Source: Panopea generosa
Taxonomy: Eukaryota; Mollusca; Bivalvia; Adapedonta; Hiatellidae
DNA: 64,000 nt
Assembly: GCA_029582155.1 (NCBI GenBank)
Contig: CM055898.1
Coordinates: forward strand, 23,301,339 to 23,365,338
Reading direction: 5' to 3'
Shown: positions 47,860-58,818 of the stretch, piece by piece
How positions within the stretch are numbered: the first letter of the stretch is position 1
Layout: each line of letters starts with the position of its first letter
Program-made: the position numbers and the translations under genes
The notes under the pieces: model-generated
What the model was told of the DNA's origin: nothing
Databases searched by the model: none
Seen by the model: the letters and a program-made list of their open reading frames with translations, nothing else

Positions 47860-50800
47860 ATCAGTAGTGGTGGTAGTAGTGGTAGGGGAAGTGTTGATAG
47901 AAATGGTGGCGGTAGTTGTGGTAGTGGTAGTGGTAGTGGTGGTGGTAGTGTTAATGATAATGGTTGTGGAAATGGTAATGGTAGTGGAAGTCGTGGTGGC
48001 GGTGGTAGTGGTGGTGGTGGTGGCTTTTGGAAGGAGTAGTGGTAATTGTGGTGATGGTAGTGATTGATAGTGGTGGTGGTAGGTGTGGTGGTAATGGTAG
48101 TGTTTGTGGTGTTTGTGGTGGTGGTGGTGATGGTGATGGTGATGGTAGTGGCGGTGATAATTGTGTTGGTGGTAGTGATAGTGAGTAAGTGGAGGTGGTG
48201 GTAGTTGTTTTAGTTTTGGTGGTGGTAGTAGTGGTGGTAGTTGTCATGGTATTTGAGGTGCTGGTAGCGGTGGTTGTAGTTGTGGTGGTGGTAGTTGTGG
48301 TGGTGGTGATGGTTGTATTGGTGGTGGTAGTTGTGATGGTAGTGTTGGTAGTGGTTGTGGTGATAGTTGTTGTGGAAGTGGTGGTAGTTGTAATGTTGGT
48401 ATTTGTGGTTAAAGTGGTGGTAGTTGTGATGGTGAAAGTGGTGGTGGTGGTGGCTTTTGGAAGGAGTAGTGGTAATTGTGGTGATGGTAGTGATTGATAG
48501 TGGTGGTGGTAGGTGTGGTGGTAATGGTAGTGTTTGTGGTGTTTGTGCTGGTGGTGGTGGTGGTGATGGTAGTGGTGGTGATAATTGTGTTGGTGGTAGT
48601 GATAGTGAGTAAGTGGAGGTGGTGGTAGTTGTTTTAGTTTTGGTGGTGGTAGTAGTGGTGGTAGTTGTTATGGTATTTGAGGTGCTGGTAGCGGTGGTTG
48701 TAGTTGTGGTAGTGGTAGTTGTGGTGGTGGTGGTTGTATTGGTGGTGGTAGTTGTGATGGTAGTGTTGGTAGTGGTTGTGGTGGTAGTTGTTGTGGAAGT
48801 GGTGGTAGTTGTAATGTTGGTATTTGTGGTTAAAGTGGTGGTAGTTGTGGTGGTGAAAGTGGTGGTAATTGTGGTGTTTGTAGTTGTTGGAGTAGTGGTG
48901 GGGGTAGTGATGGTAGTTGTTGTGGTAATAGTGGTAGTGGTAATGGTTGTGGAAATGATGGAGGTAGTTGTGGTGGTGATAGTGGTAAAGGTAATAGCTG
49001 TGGAAATGTTGGTGGTCGTGGTGGATGTCGTAATAGTGGTGGTGGTAGTGGTAGTGATGATAGCGATAGTAGTGTTAGGGGAAGTGTTGATGGAAATGGT
49101 GACGGTAGCTGTGGTGGTGGTAGTTATAGTGTTAATGGTAATGGTTGTGGAAATGGTGGTGGTAGTTGTGGTTGTGGTGGTAGTGGTAATGGTTGTGGAA
49201 TTATCGGTGGTAGTGGTGGTGATAATTGTTTTGGCAATTGTGGAGGTGATAGTTGTAGTTGTGGTGGTGGTAGTGGTTGTGGAAGTGGTGGTAGTTGTAG
49301 TGGAGGTGGTTGTGGTGGTAGCTGTGGTGGTGATAATGGTGGTGGTGGTTGTGGTGGTTGTAGTGGTTGTTGTGATGGTGGTTGTGGTGGTAAAGGTGGT
49401 GGTAGCTGTGGCGTTTGTAGTTGTTGGAGTAGAGATAGTGGTAGTGGTGGGAGTAGTAGTGGTAGAAATGATGGTGGTAGTTGTTTTGGTGATAGTGGTG
49501 GTAGCTGTGGTGTTTGTAGGTGTGGGAGTAGTGGTGGGGGTAGTGGTGGTAGAAATGTTGGTGGTAGTTGTTTTGGTGATAGTGGCAGTGGCAATGGCAT
49601 TAGTTATGGAAATAATGGTGGTAGTGAGAGTACTAGTAGTGGTATTGGTCATAGTAGTCATAATGGTAGTGGTAATGGTAGAAGGAATGGTAGTGGTTTT
49701 GGTAGAGGAAGTGGTAGTCATAGAGGTAGTGGTAGTGATAGTGGTAGTGATAGTGGTAGTGATAATGATAGAGGTAATGGTTGTGGTAGTCATAGTGGTA
49801 GTGGTAATGGTAGAGGTTGAGGTAGTCGTTGTGGTAGTCATAGTGGTTGTGATAGTGGTAGTGGTAATGTTAGTCATAGAGGTAGTGGTATTTATAGTGG
49901 TAATGGTAGAGGTAGTGGTAATGGTAGAGGTAGTGATTGTGGTTGTCAAAGTGGTAGTGGTAGTGGTAGTCGTTGTGGTAGTCGTTGTGGTAGTCATAGT
50001 GGTAGTGGTAATGGTAGAAGTAGTCGTTGTGGTAGTCATAGAGGTAGTGGTAATTTATAGTAGTAGTGAACGTGGTAGTGAACGTGGTAGCTGTAATGGT
50101 AGGGGTAGTGGTAATTGTAGTCATAGAGGTAGTGGAAGTGGTAATGGTAGAGGTAGCCATTGTGGTAGTCATAGTGGTTGTGGTAGCCGTAGTGATGGTG
50201 GTAATGGTAGAGATAGTGGTTGTGGAAGTGATAGTGGTAATGGTAATAATTGTGTAAATGGTTGTGGTAGTTGTGCTGGTTGTAGTGGTGGTGGTGGTAG
50301 TGTTGGTGGTGGTTGTGATGGTAGTTGTGGTGGTGAAAGTGGTGGTAGCTGTGGTGTTTGTAGGTGTGGGAGTAGTGGTGGGGGTAGTGGTGGTAGAAAT
50401 GGTGGTGGTAGTTGTATTGGTGATAGTGGCAGTGGTAATGGCAATTATTGTGGAAATGATGGTGGTAGTGAGAGTACTAGTAGTGATAGTGATCATAGTA
50501 GTCATAATGGTAGTGGTTATTGTAGAGGTAATGGTAGTGGTAATGATAGAGGTAGTGGTTGTAATAGAGGAAGTGGTACTAGTAGTGGTAGTGGTCATAG
50601 TAGTCATAATGGTAGTGGTAATGGTAGTGGTAATGGTAATGGTAGAGGTAGTGGTTGTTTTAGTCAAAGTGCTCATGGTAATTGTAGTCGTAGAGGTAAT
50701 GGTAGTGGTAGTGATAGTGGTAATGGTAGAGGTAGTGGTTGTGGTAGTCATAGTGGTAGTGGTTATGGTTGTGGTAGTGGTTGTGGTAGTGAAAGTGGTA

Positions 50801-51950
50801 GTGGTAGTGGTAATGGTAATGGTAGGGGTAGTGGTAATTGTAGTCATAATGGTAGTGGTAATGGTAGAGGTAGTCGTTGTGGTAGTCATAGTGGTAGTGG
50901 TAGTGGTTGTGGTAGCCGTAGCAGTGGTGGTTATGGTAGAGATAGTGGGTGTGGAAGTGTTAGTGGTAATGGTGAGGTAATGGTAATAGTAGTCATAGTG
51001 GTAGTGGTTGTGGTAGTCATAATAGCCATAGTGTTGGCGGTATTGGTAGAGGAAGTGGTAATGGTAGAGGTATAGGTTGTTGTAGTCATAGTGGTAGTAG
51101 TGGTGATAGTGGTAGAGTTAGTGGTACTGGTATTGGTAATGGTATTGGTAATGGTATTGGTAGTGTTAGTGGTAATGATAGAGGTAATGGTTGTGGTAGT
51201 CATAGTGGTAGTGGTAGTGATAGATGTAGTGGTAATGATAGATGTAGTGGTAATGGTAGATGTAGTGGTTGTGATAGTCAAAGTGGAAGTGGTAGTGGTA
51301 ATGGTAGGGGTAGTGGTAGTGATATATGTAAAAGTAATGGTTGAGGTAGTGGTAATGGTTGTGGTAGTGGTAATGGTAGAGTTAGTGGTAGTCATAATGG
51401 TAGTGATGGTGAAAGTGATATATGTAGTGGTAATAATAGATGTAGTGGTTATGGTAGAGGTAGTGGTTGTGGTAGTCATTGTGGTAGTGGTAGAGGTAAT
51501 GGTTGAGGTAGTGGTAATTGTAGTGGTAGAAGTAGTGGTAGAGGTAGTGGTAATGGTAGGGATTGTGGTTGTGGTAGTCACTGTGGTAATGGTAGAGATA
51601 GACATAGTGGTTGTGGTAGTCATTGTGGTAATGGTATAGATAGAGATAGTGATTGTGGTAGTCATTGTGGTAATGATAGAGGTATTTAAGATTGCATTTG
51701 TAGTGTTTGTGATAATGGTATTGGTAGGTATAGTGGTAGTGACATCGCATTGGTTGTGGTAGCTGTTATTGTAGTTACTGTGATAGTGGCAGTAGTAGTA
51801 ATAGTAGCAGTGGTTGTAGTAACGGTAATGCTAATGGTAATTGCAATTGGTAGTTCGAGTAGTAATGGTAGTGTTAGTGGTAGTTGTAATTGTAGTGGTA
51901 GTAGTATTGGTAAGTGTGGTTGTAGTGGTAATGGTTATGGTGGTAGATTA
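47860..51950. repeat. GGT/GTG/GTA triplet-rich low-complexity tract, about 4.1 kb
   Basis: The plus strand is almost devoid of C and made of GGTAGTGGT, TGTGGTGGT and AATGGTAGAGG words. A segment of about 420 bp starting near 48010 (GGCTTTTGGAAGGAGTAGTGG) recurs near 48450. Val-, Ser/Gly- and Thr-rich open frames on both strands are by-products. The word changes from GGTGGTAGTTGTGG in the left half to GGTAGTGGTAATGGTAGAGG in the right half. Confidence 0.95.
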
Positions 51951-51994
51951 TGGCTAACAAACATCATATATCTCGTATGCCCTTTAAATCCCCT

Positions 51995-52190
51995 TTATGC
52001 GCGTTGTCCAGTAGTAGATCACCGAACCCAGGATAGGAAAGTCGTGGGTCCGATCCTCCTCATGGCCATGTGTGGTATTCTTGACACTTTTTCCGCATAT
52101 GTTTAGTACTGGCTCTACCCAGGACGATTTTGAGCGTGATTTGTATAAATTGAAAGAACATGTTTTGCAATCAATTAAACGAACATGTGC
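51995..52190 (+). mobile_element. SINE (GTGGTCTAG family), diverged
   Basis: GCGTTGTCCAGTAGTAGATC, GTCGTGGGTCCGATCCTCC, TATGTTTAGTACTGGCTCTA and AACATGTTTTGCAATCAATT follow the family order with many changes. It abuts the right end of the GGT-rich tract. Confidence 0.8.
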
Positions 52191-52239
52191 ATATATTTTC
52201 AAATATTGAATAATGTATATTTAATGTTTGGGGATGGTG

Positions 52240-52390
52240 GTGGTTAAACAAGTTTATTCTTCATTGATAGTGGAACAAGTTCTTAAAACTTAAGCAAGTC
52301 AGGCTAGAAGTCTGCCTGTACAGAACCAGAACTAAGCATATGCGGAGAAAGTAATTCGTTCACAAACATTACACATAACCGCGGTCCACA
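52240..52390 (-). mobile_element. SINE (GTGGTCTAG family), body only
   Basis: On the minus strand, GCTTAGTTCTGGTTCTGTAC and AGAACTTGTTCCACTATCAA match the body. The CTTGAGCAAGACAC core is degenerate. Confidence 0.7.
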
Positions 52391-54026
52391 ATAGTGTTTC
52401 ATTCTCAAAGAGCTGTTAGTGTGATAATCATTTTTTTGTTAAACACTTCAATATCGGAGGCAAAAAATGTAACGGTTAATGTTAGTTTTTCTGGCGATAT
52501 CGAAAGACAAAAACCTTCAGTCTTCAATATTCTTTCTCTACATGTATTTATTTGGAATTTGATATATTGATATATGCAATAATATAAGATCTTAATTACT
52601 GTTTACATCAATAGTATAGCCTTTATTTTTTGTGTCACAAATGGAATCATTATAATTATAAGGGACTATGTTAAACTATAAATATCTGCTTGGAAATAGT
52701 GTTTACACATGTACACTCTTAATAATGTTTCTTTCAAAACAATTGTTGTTTCATCTTATTATTTTTTAATATTTGATTTTTAAAAATCAACAACAAAAAA
52801 ATCCTTACACTACACACCTGTCTCTCTTGAATTCACATATAAGTTTGTTACTTATTCTTTCTGTATATTTATATACATAATTGACATAATATTTTAGTTT
52901 GTATGTGAATCTGCTTAATTTTTCATGAAATATATGCAAATGAGAAATATATTACACTAATATTCAACCAATCCAATAACTGAAAACACATGTTTTAAAA
53001 AAATTTAAGAAATAGGTGATTCTTTTGTGTTTTCTGATTCTCAAATAAAGTTAAATTTTACTAGAAAAATATCAAATGAACCAAGGTATCTTTGAATTTT
53101 TTTTAATGTCTTCTCCTGGCTTTCAATAAACACCATCAATTAACACACAAAAATTGTGTTTATAAACCATTCCAATTATAGATACCTCTAATAGATATAA
53201 ACACACAAAAACAACCCCAATATAATAAAATTCATGTAATTATTGCCACTTTATCTTTTCTGTAAAAAGGGATAAATCAAAATACATATTTAATATTTAT
53301 TAAGGTCCTACACCAAGTCAGCCACCAGGACTTAAGAGAGAAAAATCTCCTGAAGTCATTAGACAACATAATTTTCTTATACTATCATCCGCTGTGTCAA
53401 ATTATATTTTATTTCTGTTTGATTTTTGTTTTAGCTCGAGCTTCAATCTATAATTTGTTTAGACTGGTGTGTCCCTTTAAGATTAATGTATATATGTGTA
53501 TTCGGTGAAAGGAAAAAGAAAGTATATATACCTATAAACGTCGACAGGTCAAGGAACAAAAAATGTATTGCATATAAATTTTGTATATTTATAATTCATC
53601 ATACTGTTGAATAAAAAAACAAACATTTAATTCATTTCAAAGCAAAACAATAAGATAAAAATCAGTTCATTTTTCCATCACATGAATAAACTTAGTCAAT
53701 AATGAAATAATTTCAAAAACCAAAATGTATGCTTTCTTTTTCCTTTCAGTGTATATATATATGAATGTATGTTACAACTTGACTGATATATATAGTTGTA
53801 CGGTTTGTTGAGGGATGGCCCACCCGACCCTCACAGACCTATTACGGGGTGATTAAATGGATCACTTTTCAGTGATTGAAATTAAAAAAACAACAAAAAA
53901 AAACAACATTTTAAATAAAACCTTGTGTTATACATGCTTTCTAATATTGAAAAAGAAAGCAAACAGCAATATATTCATATATTCAATAAACACACCGCTC
54001 ATGTATTGTTTTTTATCCTCTATTTT
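52391..54026. other. AT-rich spacer downstream of the large gene
   Basis: Strongly AT-rich, with no gene or repeat family recognised. The 100-codon plus frame at 53857-54159 is low-complexity and overlaps the 3' end of the large gene. Confidence 0.6.
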
Positions 54027-54032
54027 TTTATT
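54027..54032 (-). promoter_or_regulatory. Candidate polyadenylation signal of the large membrane-protein gene
   Basis: AATAAA on the minus strand, about 100 bases beyond the stop codon at 54133, at the usual sort of distance for an animal 3' UTR. The surrounding DNA is very T/A-rich, so chance occurrence is possible. Confidence 0.45.
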
Positions 54033-54132
54033 TCATTTAATAACGTTTATCTGTTATTTGAAGGTATTTATACGGGGTTGTATAGTTTTTAAATTCAGGT
54101 CAAAATTTGGTATTTATGGCTTGAATAAAGGC

Positions 54133-57100
54133 TTATTCCGCAGTTTTATTTTTGGTTGACACGTATTCTGGACCTGGTGTTAGACTTCGACTATGGTTAC
54201 CTCTAAACATTTTAACATTTTCAATATGTTCCGTTTCTGCGGCTTTCATCGATCTCGAATAACGCAGGGGTGAAATGACTGTGTTCCTTCTTAAAAGAAG
54301 TGGCCTACAGTTGGGGTTGTCTTTGGAATATTGTGAGAGCGGGAGTATGGCATTGTTAAAAGAGTTTTGTAATGCAATGTCTTGATAGTTATTTGTACTG
54401 TCACTGTTAATTGTGGCTGATGCAGTACTAGCCGTGTCTTTTACCTCTGTCTTAGAAATAGGTGGTGCTCCCATTCTAGTCGAGTTGCTAGCGATAGTTA
54501 GTGTTGTCTTTGTTGGGTCTTTAGGAAATAATTTAGACGACGGTATTGGAAGTACTTTGGACAGATCCGACAAGTCTATCGGTGCAGATAATGCAGACAT
54601 TGGTCTCTCAGAAAGGTAACCCTTATACATTCCGTCTCTTAGTGATCTTCGAGTTGCCCTCTTCTTCGATTTGGATTCTTTCATTGATTTTGAATGATGC
54701 AACTTTGACAGGACAGAATTCCGTTTTAGAAGAATCGTATCAGAGTTTGTGTTGTCATTAATTTTTAATCCTGCATGTGCTATATTAAACGTATTAATCG
54801 TATCTTCGGGTATTGGATTTGAGTCTAAGTTCGTGCTTTGTTCCTTCCGTAATGTAGATATTTCTTGGTCAACCATTTTGGATTGATTTGAGATGTTTTG
54901 CAAAGACTGTTTGGATGATGTTGTTTCAAACAAAGTTGAGTTGTTTATTAAATCTACTGTTCTTGACGATTCTTTTTCTGTTTTACGTCTTCCTTTGGCT
55001 GATTTAGGTCTTTCGTTTGAAGTGCTTTGCGGTGCCTGACCGTTATCTGACGCTTGTGCAGTAGTTGTAACGTTCAGTGATGTTGAGTTTCTTGAAGGAG
55101 ATCGCAATGACATTGCCGATCTAGGTCTTAATTTTGCGGAGTCTGGTCTAACTCTGGCTGACATAGGTCTTTCAATTGAAGCTCTTTGAAGTGTGTGACC
55201 GTTACCTGACGCTTCCGCAGTAGTTATAACGTTCTGTGATATTGAGTTACTTGAAGGAGATCGCAATGACATTGCTGATCTACGTTTTAATCTTGCGGAG
55301 TCTGGTCTAACTTTGGCTGACATAGGTCTTTCATTGAATTCATTTGGAACGGAGTCATTATCTATTGATGTCATAAATATAAAATCGGTCACTGCTTTTG
55401 AGTCACTTGATGTTGTAGTAATAGAACTGTTCAGTGTTATTGAATCTGTTGGAGGAGATAGCAATGATTTAGCTCTTAAATTAGCCGATTCTGTTCTAAA
55501 TTTAGCCGATTTTGGTCTCTCATGATAAAGGTTATGAACGGAACCATTATCGGTTAATGTATATGTAGAATCGCTCATTGGTATTAAATCACTTGCATGA
55601 TATATCATGGACATTGCCGATTCAGGTCTTGATTGGGCGGAGTCTGGTCTGAATTTTTCTGATTTTAGTATTTCGTTGAACTCATTTTGAACTGTGTCAG
55701 TATCTACTGATGTCGTAGATGTGGACGCGTTCATTAGTTGTGCATCACGAGAGAAAGACGCCATGGACATTGCCGATTTAGGTTTAGATTCGAGCGGTGC
55801 TGATCTAAATGTTGCCGATTTATGATATGATGGTGCAGGCCTAGAGCCGATTAACGATTTTGAGTGATGCAAAGAAGAATCCATAGGCTTAATAATTCCA
55901 GGTTTGGATTTTGCTGGTTTTGGTGAGTCACTGCGAATGTGCTCATTGTCAAACAATGCTGTAGATCTTGAAACATGCATAGACCTTGAATAACGTAGGG
56001 TAGGTGTCGTAGACATATCTGATCGAGACCGGGACCTGGCCGATTTAGGTCTTGATTTGGCGGAGTCTGGTCTGAATTCGACTGACTGAGGTATTTCGTT
56101 GAACTCATTTTGAATTGGATCAGTATCTATTGATGTCGTAGATATGGACGCGTTCATTAGTTTTGCATCACGAGAGAAAGACGCCATGGACATTGCCGAT
56201 TTAGGTCTAGATTCGAGCTGTTCTGATCTAAATGTTGCCGATTTATGATATGATGGTACAGGCTTAGAGCCGATTAACGATTTTGAATGATGCAAAGAAG
56301 AATCCACAGGCTTAATAATTCCAGGTTTGGATTTTGCTGGCTTTGGTGTGTCACTGCGAATGTGCTCATTGTCAAACAATGCTGAAGATCTTGAAACATG
56401 CATAGACCTTGAATAACGTAGGGTAGGTGTCGTAGACATATCTGATCGAGACCGGGACCTGGCCGATTTAGGTCTTGATTTGGCGGAGTCTGGTCTGAAT
56501 TCGACTGACTGAGGTATTTCGTTGAACTCATTTTGAATTGGATCAGTATCTATTGATGTCGTAGATATAGACGGGTTCAATAGTTTTGCATCACACGAGA
56601 GAGACACTATGTCCATTGCCGATTTAGGTGTAGATTCGAGCTGTTCTGATCTAAATGTTGCCGATTTATGATATGATGGTACAGGCTTAGAGCCGATTAA
56701 CGATTTTGAATGATGCAAAGAAGAATCCACAGGCTTAATATTTCCAGGTTTGGATTTTGCTGGCTTTGGTGTGTCACTGCGAATGTGCTCATTGTCAAAC
56801 AATGCTGTAGATCTTGAAACATGCATAGACCTTGAATAACGTAGGGTAGGTGTCGTAGACATATCTGATCGAGACCGGGACCTGGCCGATTTAGGTCTTG
56901 ATTTGGCGGAGTCTGGTCTGAATTCGACTGACTGAGGTATTTCGTTGAACTCATTTTGAATTGGATCAGTATCTATTGATGTCGTAGATATATACGGGTT
57001 CAATAGTTTTGCATCACACGAGAGAGACACTATGGCCATTGCCGATTTAGGTCTAGATTCGAGCGGTTCTGATCTAAATGTTGCCGCGTTATGATATGAT

Positions 57101-58818
57101 GGTGCAGGAGAGCCGATTAACGATTTTGAATGATGCAAAGAAGAATCCACAGGCTTAATAATTCCAGGTTTGGATATTGCTGGTTTTGGTGTGTCACTGC
57201 GAATGTGCTCGTTGTCAAACAATGCTGTAGATGCTGAAACATGCATAGACTTTGAATAACGTAGGGAAGACGTCGTAGATATATCTGATCGAGACCGGGA
57301 CTTGGCCGATTTAGGTCTGTCATTTTGATTACTTCGACCGTCTCTTTTATCTGGTGATAGTGGATTTTCATCAAACGTAGATCTCATTACGCCTGCCCCT
57401 TTGCTTTTTTTCATGTCAAGGCTGTCATATTTAGGCGGTGTTTCTTCGAAAGACGGTATTGTTTTTAAAGAATCTTGCATGTTAATGTTTGTTCTAACTG
57501 TTGTTATTTTGGCAGATGAATCCAGATGTGTTGGTTTATGCATCGTTGACTTTTGTCTGTTCTGAGTGTTATGCTGAACCTGTTGTCTTGGTAGATATGT
57601 TGATCCATTTGAAATCTGCATCGATTTGGAATACTGTAACGCTAAGTGATGCTGTGTGTTTTTGCTTGATCCCGGTGTTTTGTTTTTGGCATGATCGTTG
57701 GCTAATGGCACTTCTTTCGATGCATTCTGTGTGTAGCTTTTTGACATTTTGCCCCGTGATAATGCATTTAAAGATTTGTGTCGTCCTATTTGATAATTAT
57801 CTTTTGAAATTGTTGTGTTCAACACATTTGAAGACGATATATCCTTGTTTTTCTCTAAAATTTCAACTTCAGATATAAACTTGTTTGACATTGAATTATC
57901 TTCTAATGACGATTCTGTCGACACCGATGGTGACTCAGGTAAATCCGTTGTAGCTCTTTCGAATCGCGTAGGTGGATTTGTTTCCACCAAGTCATCCGGC
58001 TTACCTTTTGATCTCCAAGAAATAAATCGTGATTTCGTGATGTTCACATTTGTTGCTGGCGATGTATCAATTTCGTTAACAATCATATTTTCCATAGAGA
58101 GACACCCATCTAGTAAGATGATGGGGGCTTTGGATGTGTTTCGTGAACGTATTTCTCTAACATCTGACATGGATCTCTTTAGTGTCAGTGGTTTAAGAAA
58201 TTCTGAATTATGTAATGGAGGAACATTTTCTTCGTGGGTTGAACCTACGCCTTCTCTTCGTAAATTTGTAAATAAAACTGATGCGTTATTATTTGGAAAT
58301 GAGTTACAACTTGTCACTGGATCTAAATCTACTGAAGACTGTGGTCGTAGGCTATTTAATTTATGGAAAGACTTTGACGTGCAGTCATTTTTCAGACTTG
58401 AGATAGGATTAGAATTGGACAATAGATTTGTAGTGTTACAATCACTAAACGAAAACTTAGTAATCTTCAACGGTCCCAGCTTTGATGAAAAATTCTGAGG
58501 TGGGTGTAAATCTCTGTCGTGTACAGTTACCGCGTCATCCTGAATATAAACACATGTATCTGCATTTGACGACGATCTGGTAAGTTTCAATGGTCGTAAA
58601 ATCACTTCAGGTCTTGGTTCAAATATGTCATTGTCGTCTGCTCCCATCTGTGAATATGTGACAGTCATATTATCCGTCTTGTTATGACAAACTGTGTCAG
58701 TTTCTTTTAAGGAATGTCCATGTGTATCACTTTGGACCTTTGAACTTTGACCGCTATTTGCAGTGTGTTTATTTGACCTTAGGTGTGAAGCATGTTGGTC
58801 TCTGTCCTGATTGAATAC
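54133..58818 (-). CDS. Large membrane protein, 3' part of terminal exon (after the TAA)
   Basis: It continues in exactly the same frame as the 5' part, open from just after the TAA at 58819 to the stop at 54133. Its first in-frame ATG is at 58668, which gives 1,511 residues if translated alone. Fifty further codons between the TAA and that ATG have the same Ser/Asn/His/Lys-rich composition. It contains recurrent words PLxLxRSxSD near the start, LxYSxSM and LHHSKSL throughout, RPxSAxxRPxSA, and four tandem repeats of about 141 residues (55.7-57.4 kb). LLKRNSVLS and LLRRNTVIS recur near the C terminus. These look like arrays of short docking or phosphorylation motifs in a disordered protein. 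It could be a separate gene or a downstream part of the same one; the shared frame favours the same gene. Confidence 0.85.
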   Translation of the reverse strand, partial: VFNQDRDQHASHLRSNKHTANSGQSSKVQSDTHGHSLKETDTVCHNKTDNMTVTYSQMGADDNDIFEPRPEVILRPLKLTRSSSNADTCVYIQDDAVTVHDRDLHPPQNFSSKLGPLKITKFSFSDCNTTNLLSNSNPISSLKNDCTSKSFHKLNSLRPQSSVDLDPVTSCNSFPNNNASVLFTNLRREGVGSTHEENVPPLHNSEFLKPLTLKRSMSDVREIRSRNTSKAPIILLDGCLSMENMIVNEIDTSPATNVNITKSRFISWRSKGKPDDLVETNPPTRFERATTDLPESPSVSTESSLEDNSMSNKFISEVEILEKNKDISSSNVLNTTISKDNYQIGRHKSLNALSRGKMSKSYTQNASKEVPLANDHAKNKTPGSSKNTQHHLALQYSKSMQISNGSTYLPRQQVQHNTQNRQKSTMHKPTHLDSSAKITTVRTNINMQDSLKTIPSFEETPPKYDSLDMKKSKGAGVMRSTFDENPLSPDKRDGRSNQNDRPKSAKSRSRSDISTTSSLRYSKSMHVSASTALFDNEHIRSDTPKPAISKPGIIKPVDSSLHHSKSLIGSPAPSYHNAATFRSEPLESRPKSAMAIVSLSCDAKLLNPYISTTSIDTDPIQNEFNEIPQSVEFRPDSAKSRPKSARSRSRSDMSTTPTLRYSRSMHVSRSTALFDNEHIRSDTPKPAKSKPGNIKPVDSSLHHSKSLIGSKPVPSYHKSATFRSEQLESTPKSAMDIVSLSCDAKLLNPSISTTSIDTDPIQNEFNEIPQSVEFRPDSAKSRPKSARSRSRSDMSTTPTLRYSRSMHVSRSSALFDNEHIRSDTPKPAKSKPGIIKPVDSSLHHSKSLIGSKPVPSYHKSATFRSEQLESRPKSAMSMASFSRDAKLMNASISTTSIDTDPIQNEFNEIPQSVEFRPDSAKSRPKSARSRSRSDMSTTPTLRYSRSMHVSRSTALFDNEHIRSDSPKPAKSKPGIIKPMDSSLHHSKSLIGSRPAPSYHKSATFRSAPLESKPKSAMSMASFSRDAQLMNASTSTTSVDTDTVQNEFNEILKSEKFRPDSAQSRPESAMSMIYHASDLIPMSDSTYTLTDNGSVHNLYHERPKSAKFRTESANLRAKSLLSPPTDSITLNSSITTTSSDSKAVTDFIFMTSIDNDSVPNEFNERPMSAKVRPDSARLKRRSAMSLRSPSSNSISQNVITTAEASGNGHTLQRASIERPMSARVRPDSAKLRPRSAMSLRSPSRNSTSLNVTTTAQASDNGQAPQSTSNERPKSAKGRRKTEKESSRTVDLINNSTLFETTSSKQSLQNISNQSKMVDQEISTLRKEQSTNLDSNPIPEDTINTFNIAHAGLKINDNTNSDTILLKRNSVLSKLHHSKSMKESKSKKRATRRSLRDGMYKGYLSERPMSALSAPIDLSDLSKVLPIPSSKLFPKDPTKTTLTIASNSTRMGAPPISKTEVKDTASTASATINSDSTNNYQDIALQNSFNNAILPLSQYSKDNPNCRPLLLRRNTVISPLRYSRSMKAAETEHIENVKMFRGNHSRSLTPGPEYVSTKNKTAE

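Noticed and set aside
47951..51750. Poly-Val, poly-Thr and Ser/Gly-rich open frames up to 820 codons
   Set aside because: Produced by GGT/GTG triplets that contain no stops in several frames; no flanking exon structure.
55851..57374. Four identical 85-codon minus frames
   Set aside because: Alternate-frame shadows of the 423-bp coding repeat in the large membrane-protein gene.
57501..58498. Plus-strand frames of 125 and 227 codons
   Set aside because: Antisense to the long minus-strand exon, with no independent evidence.
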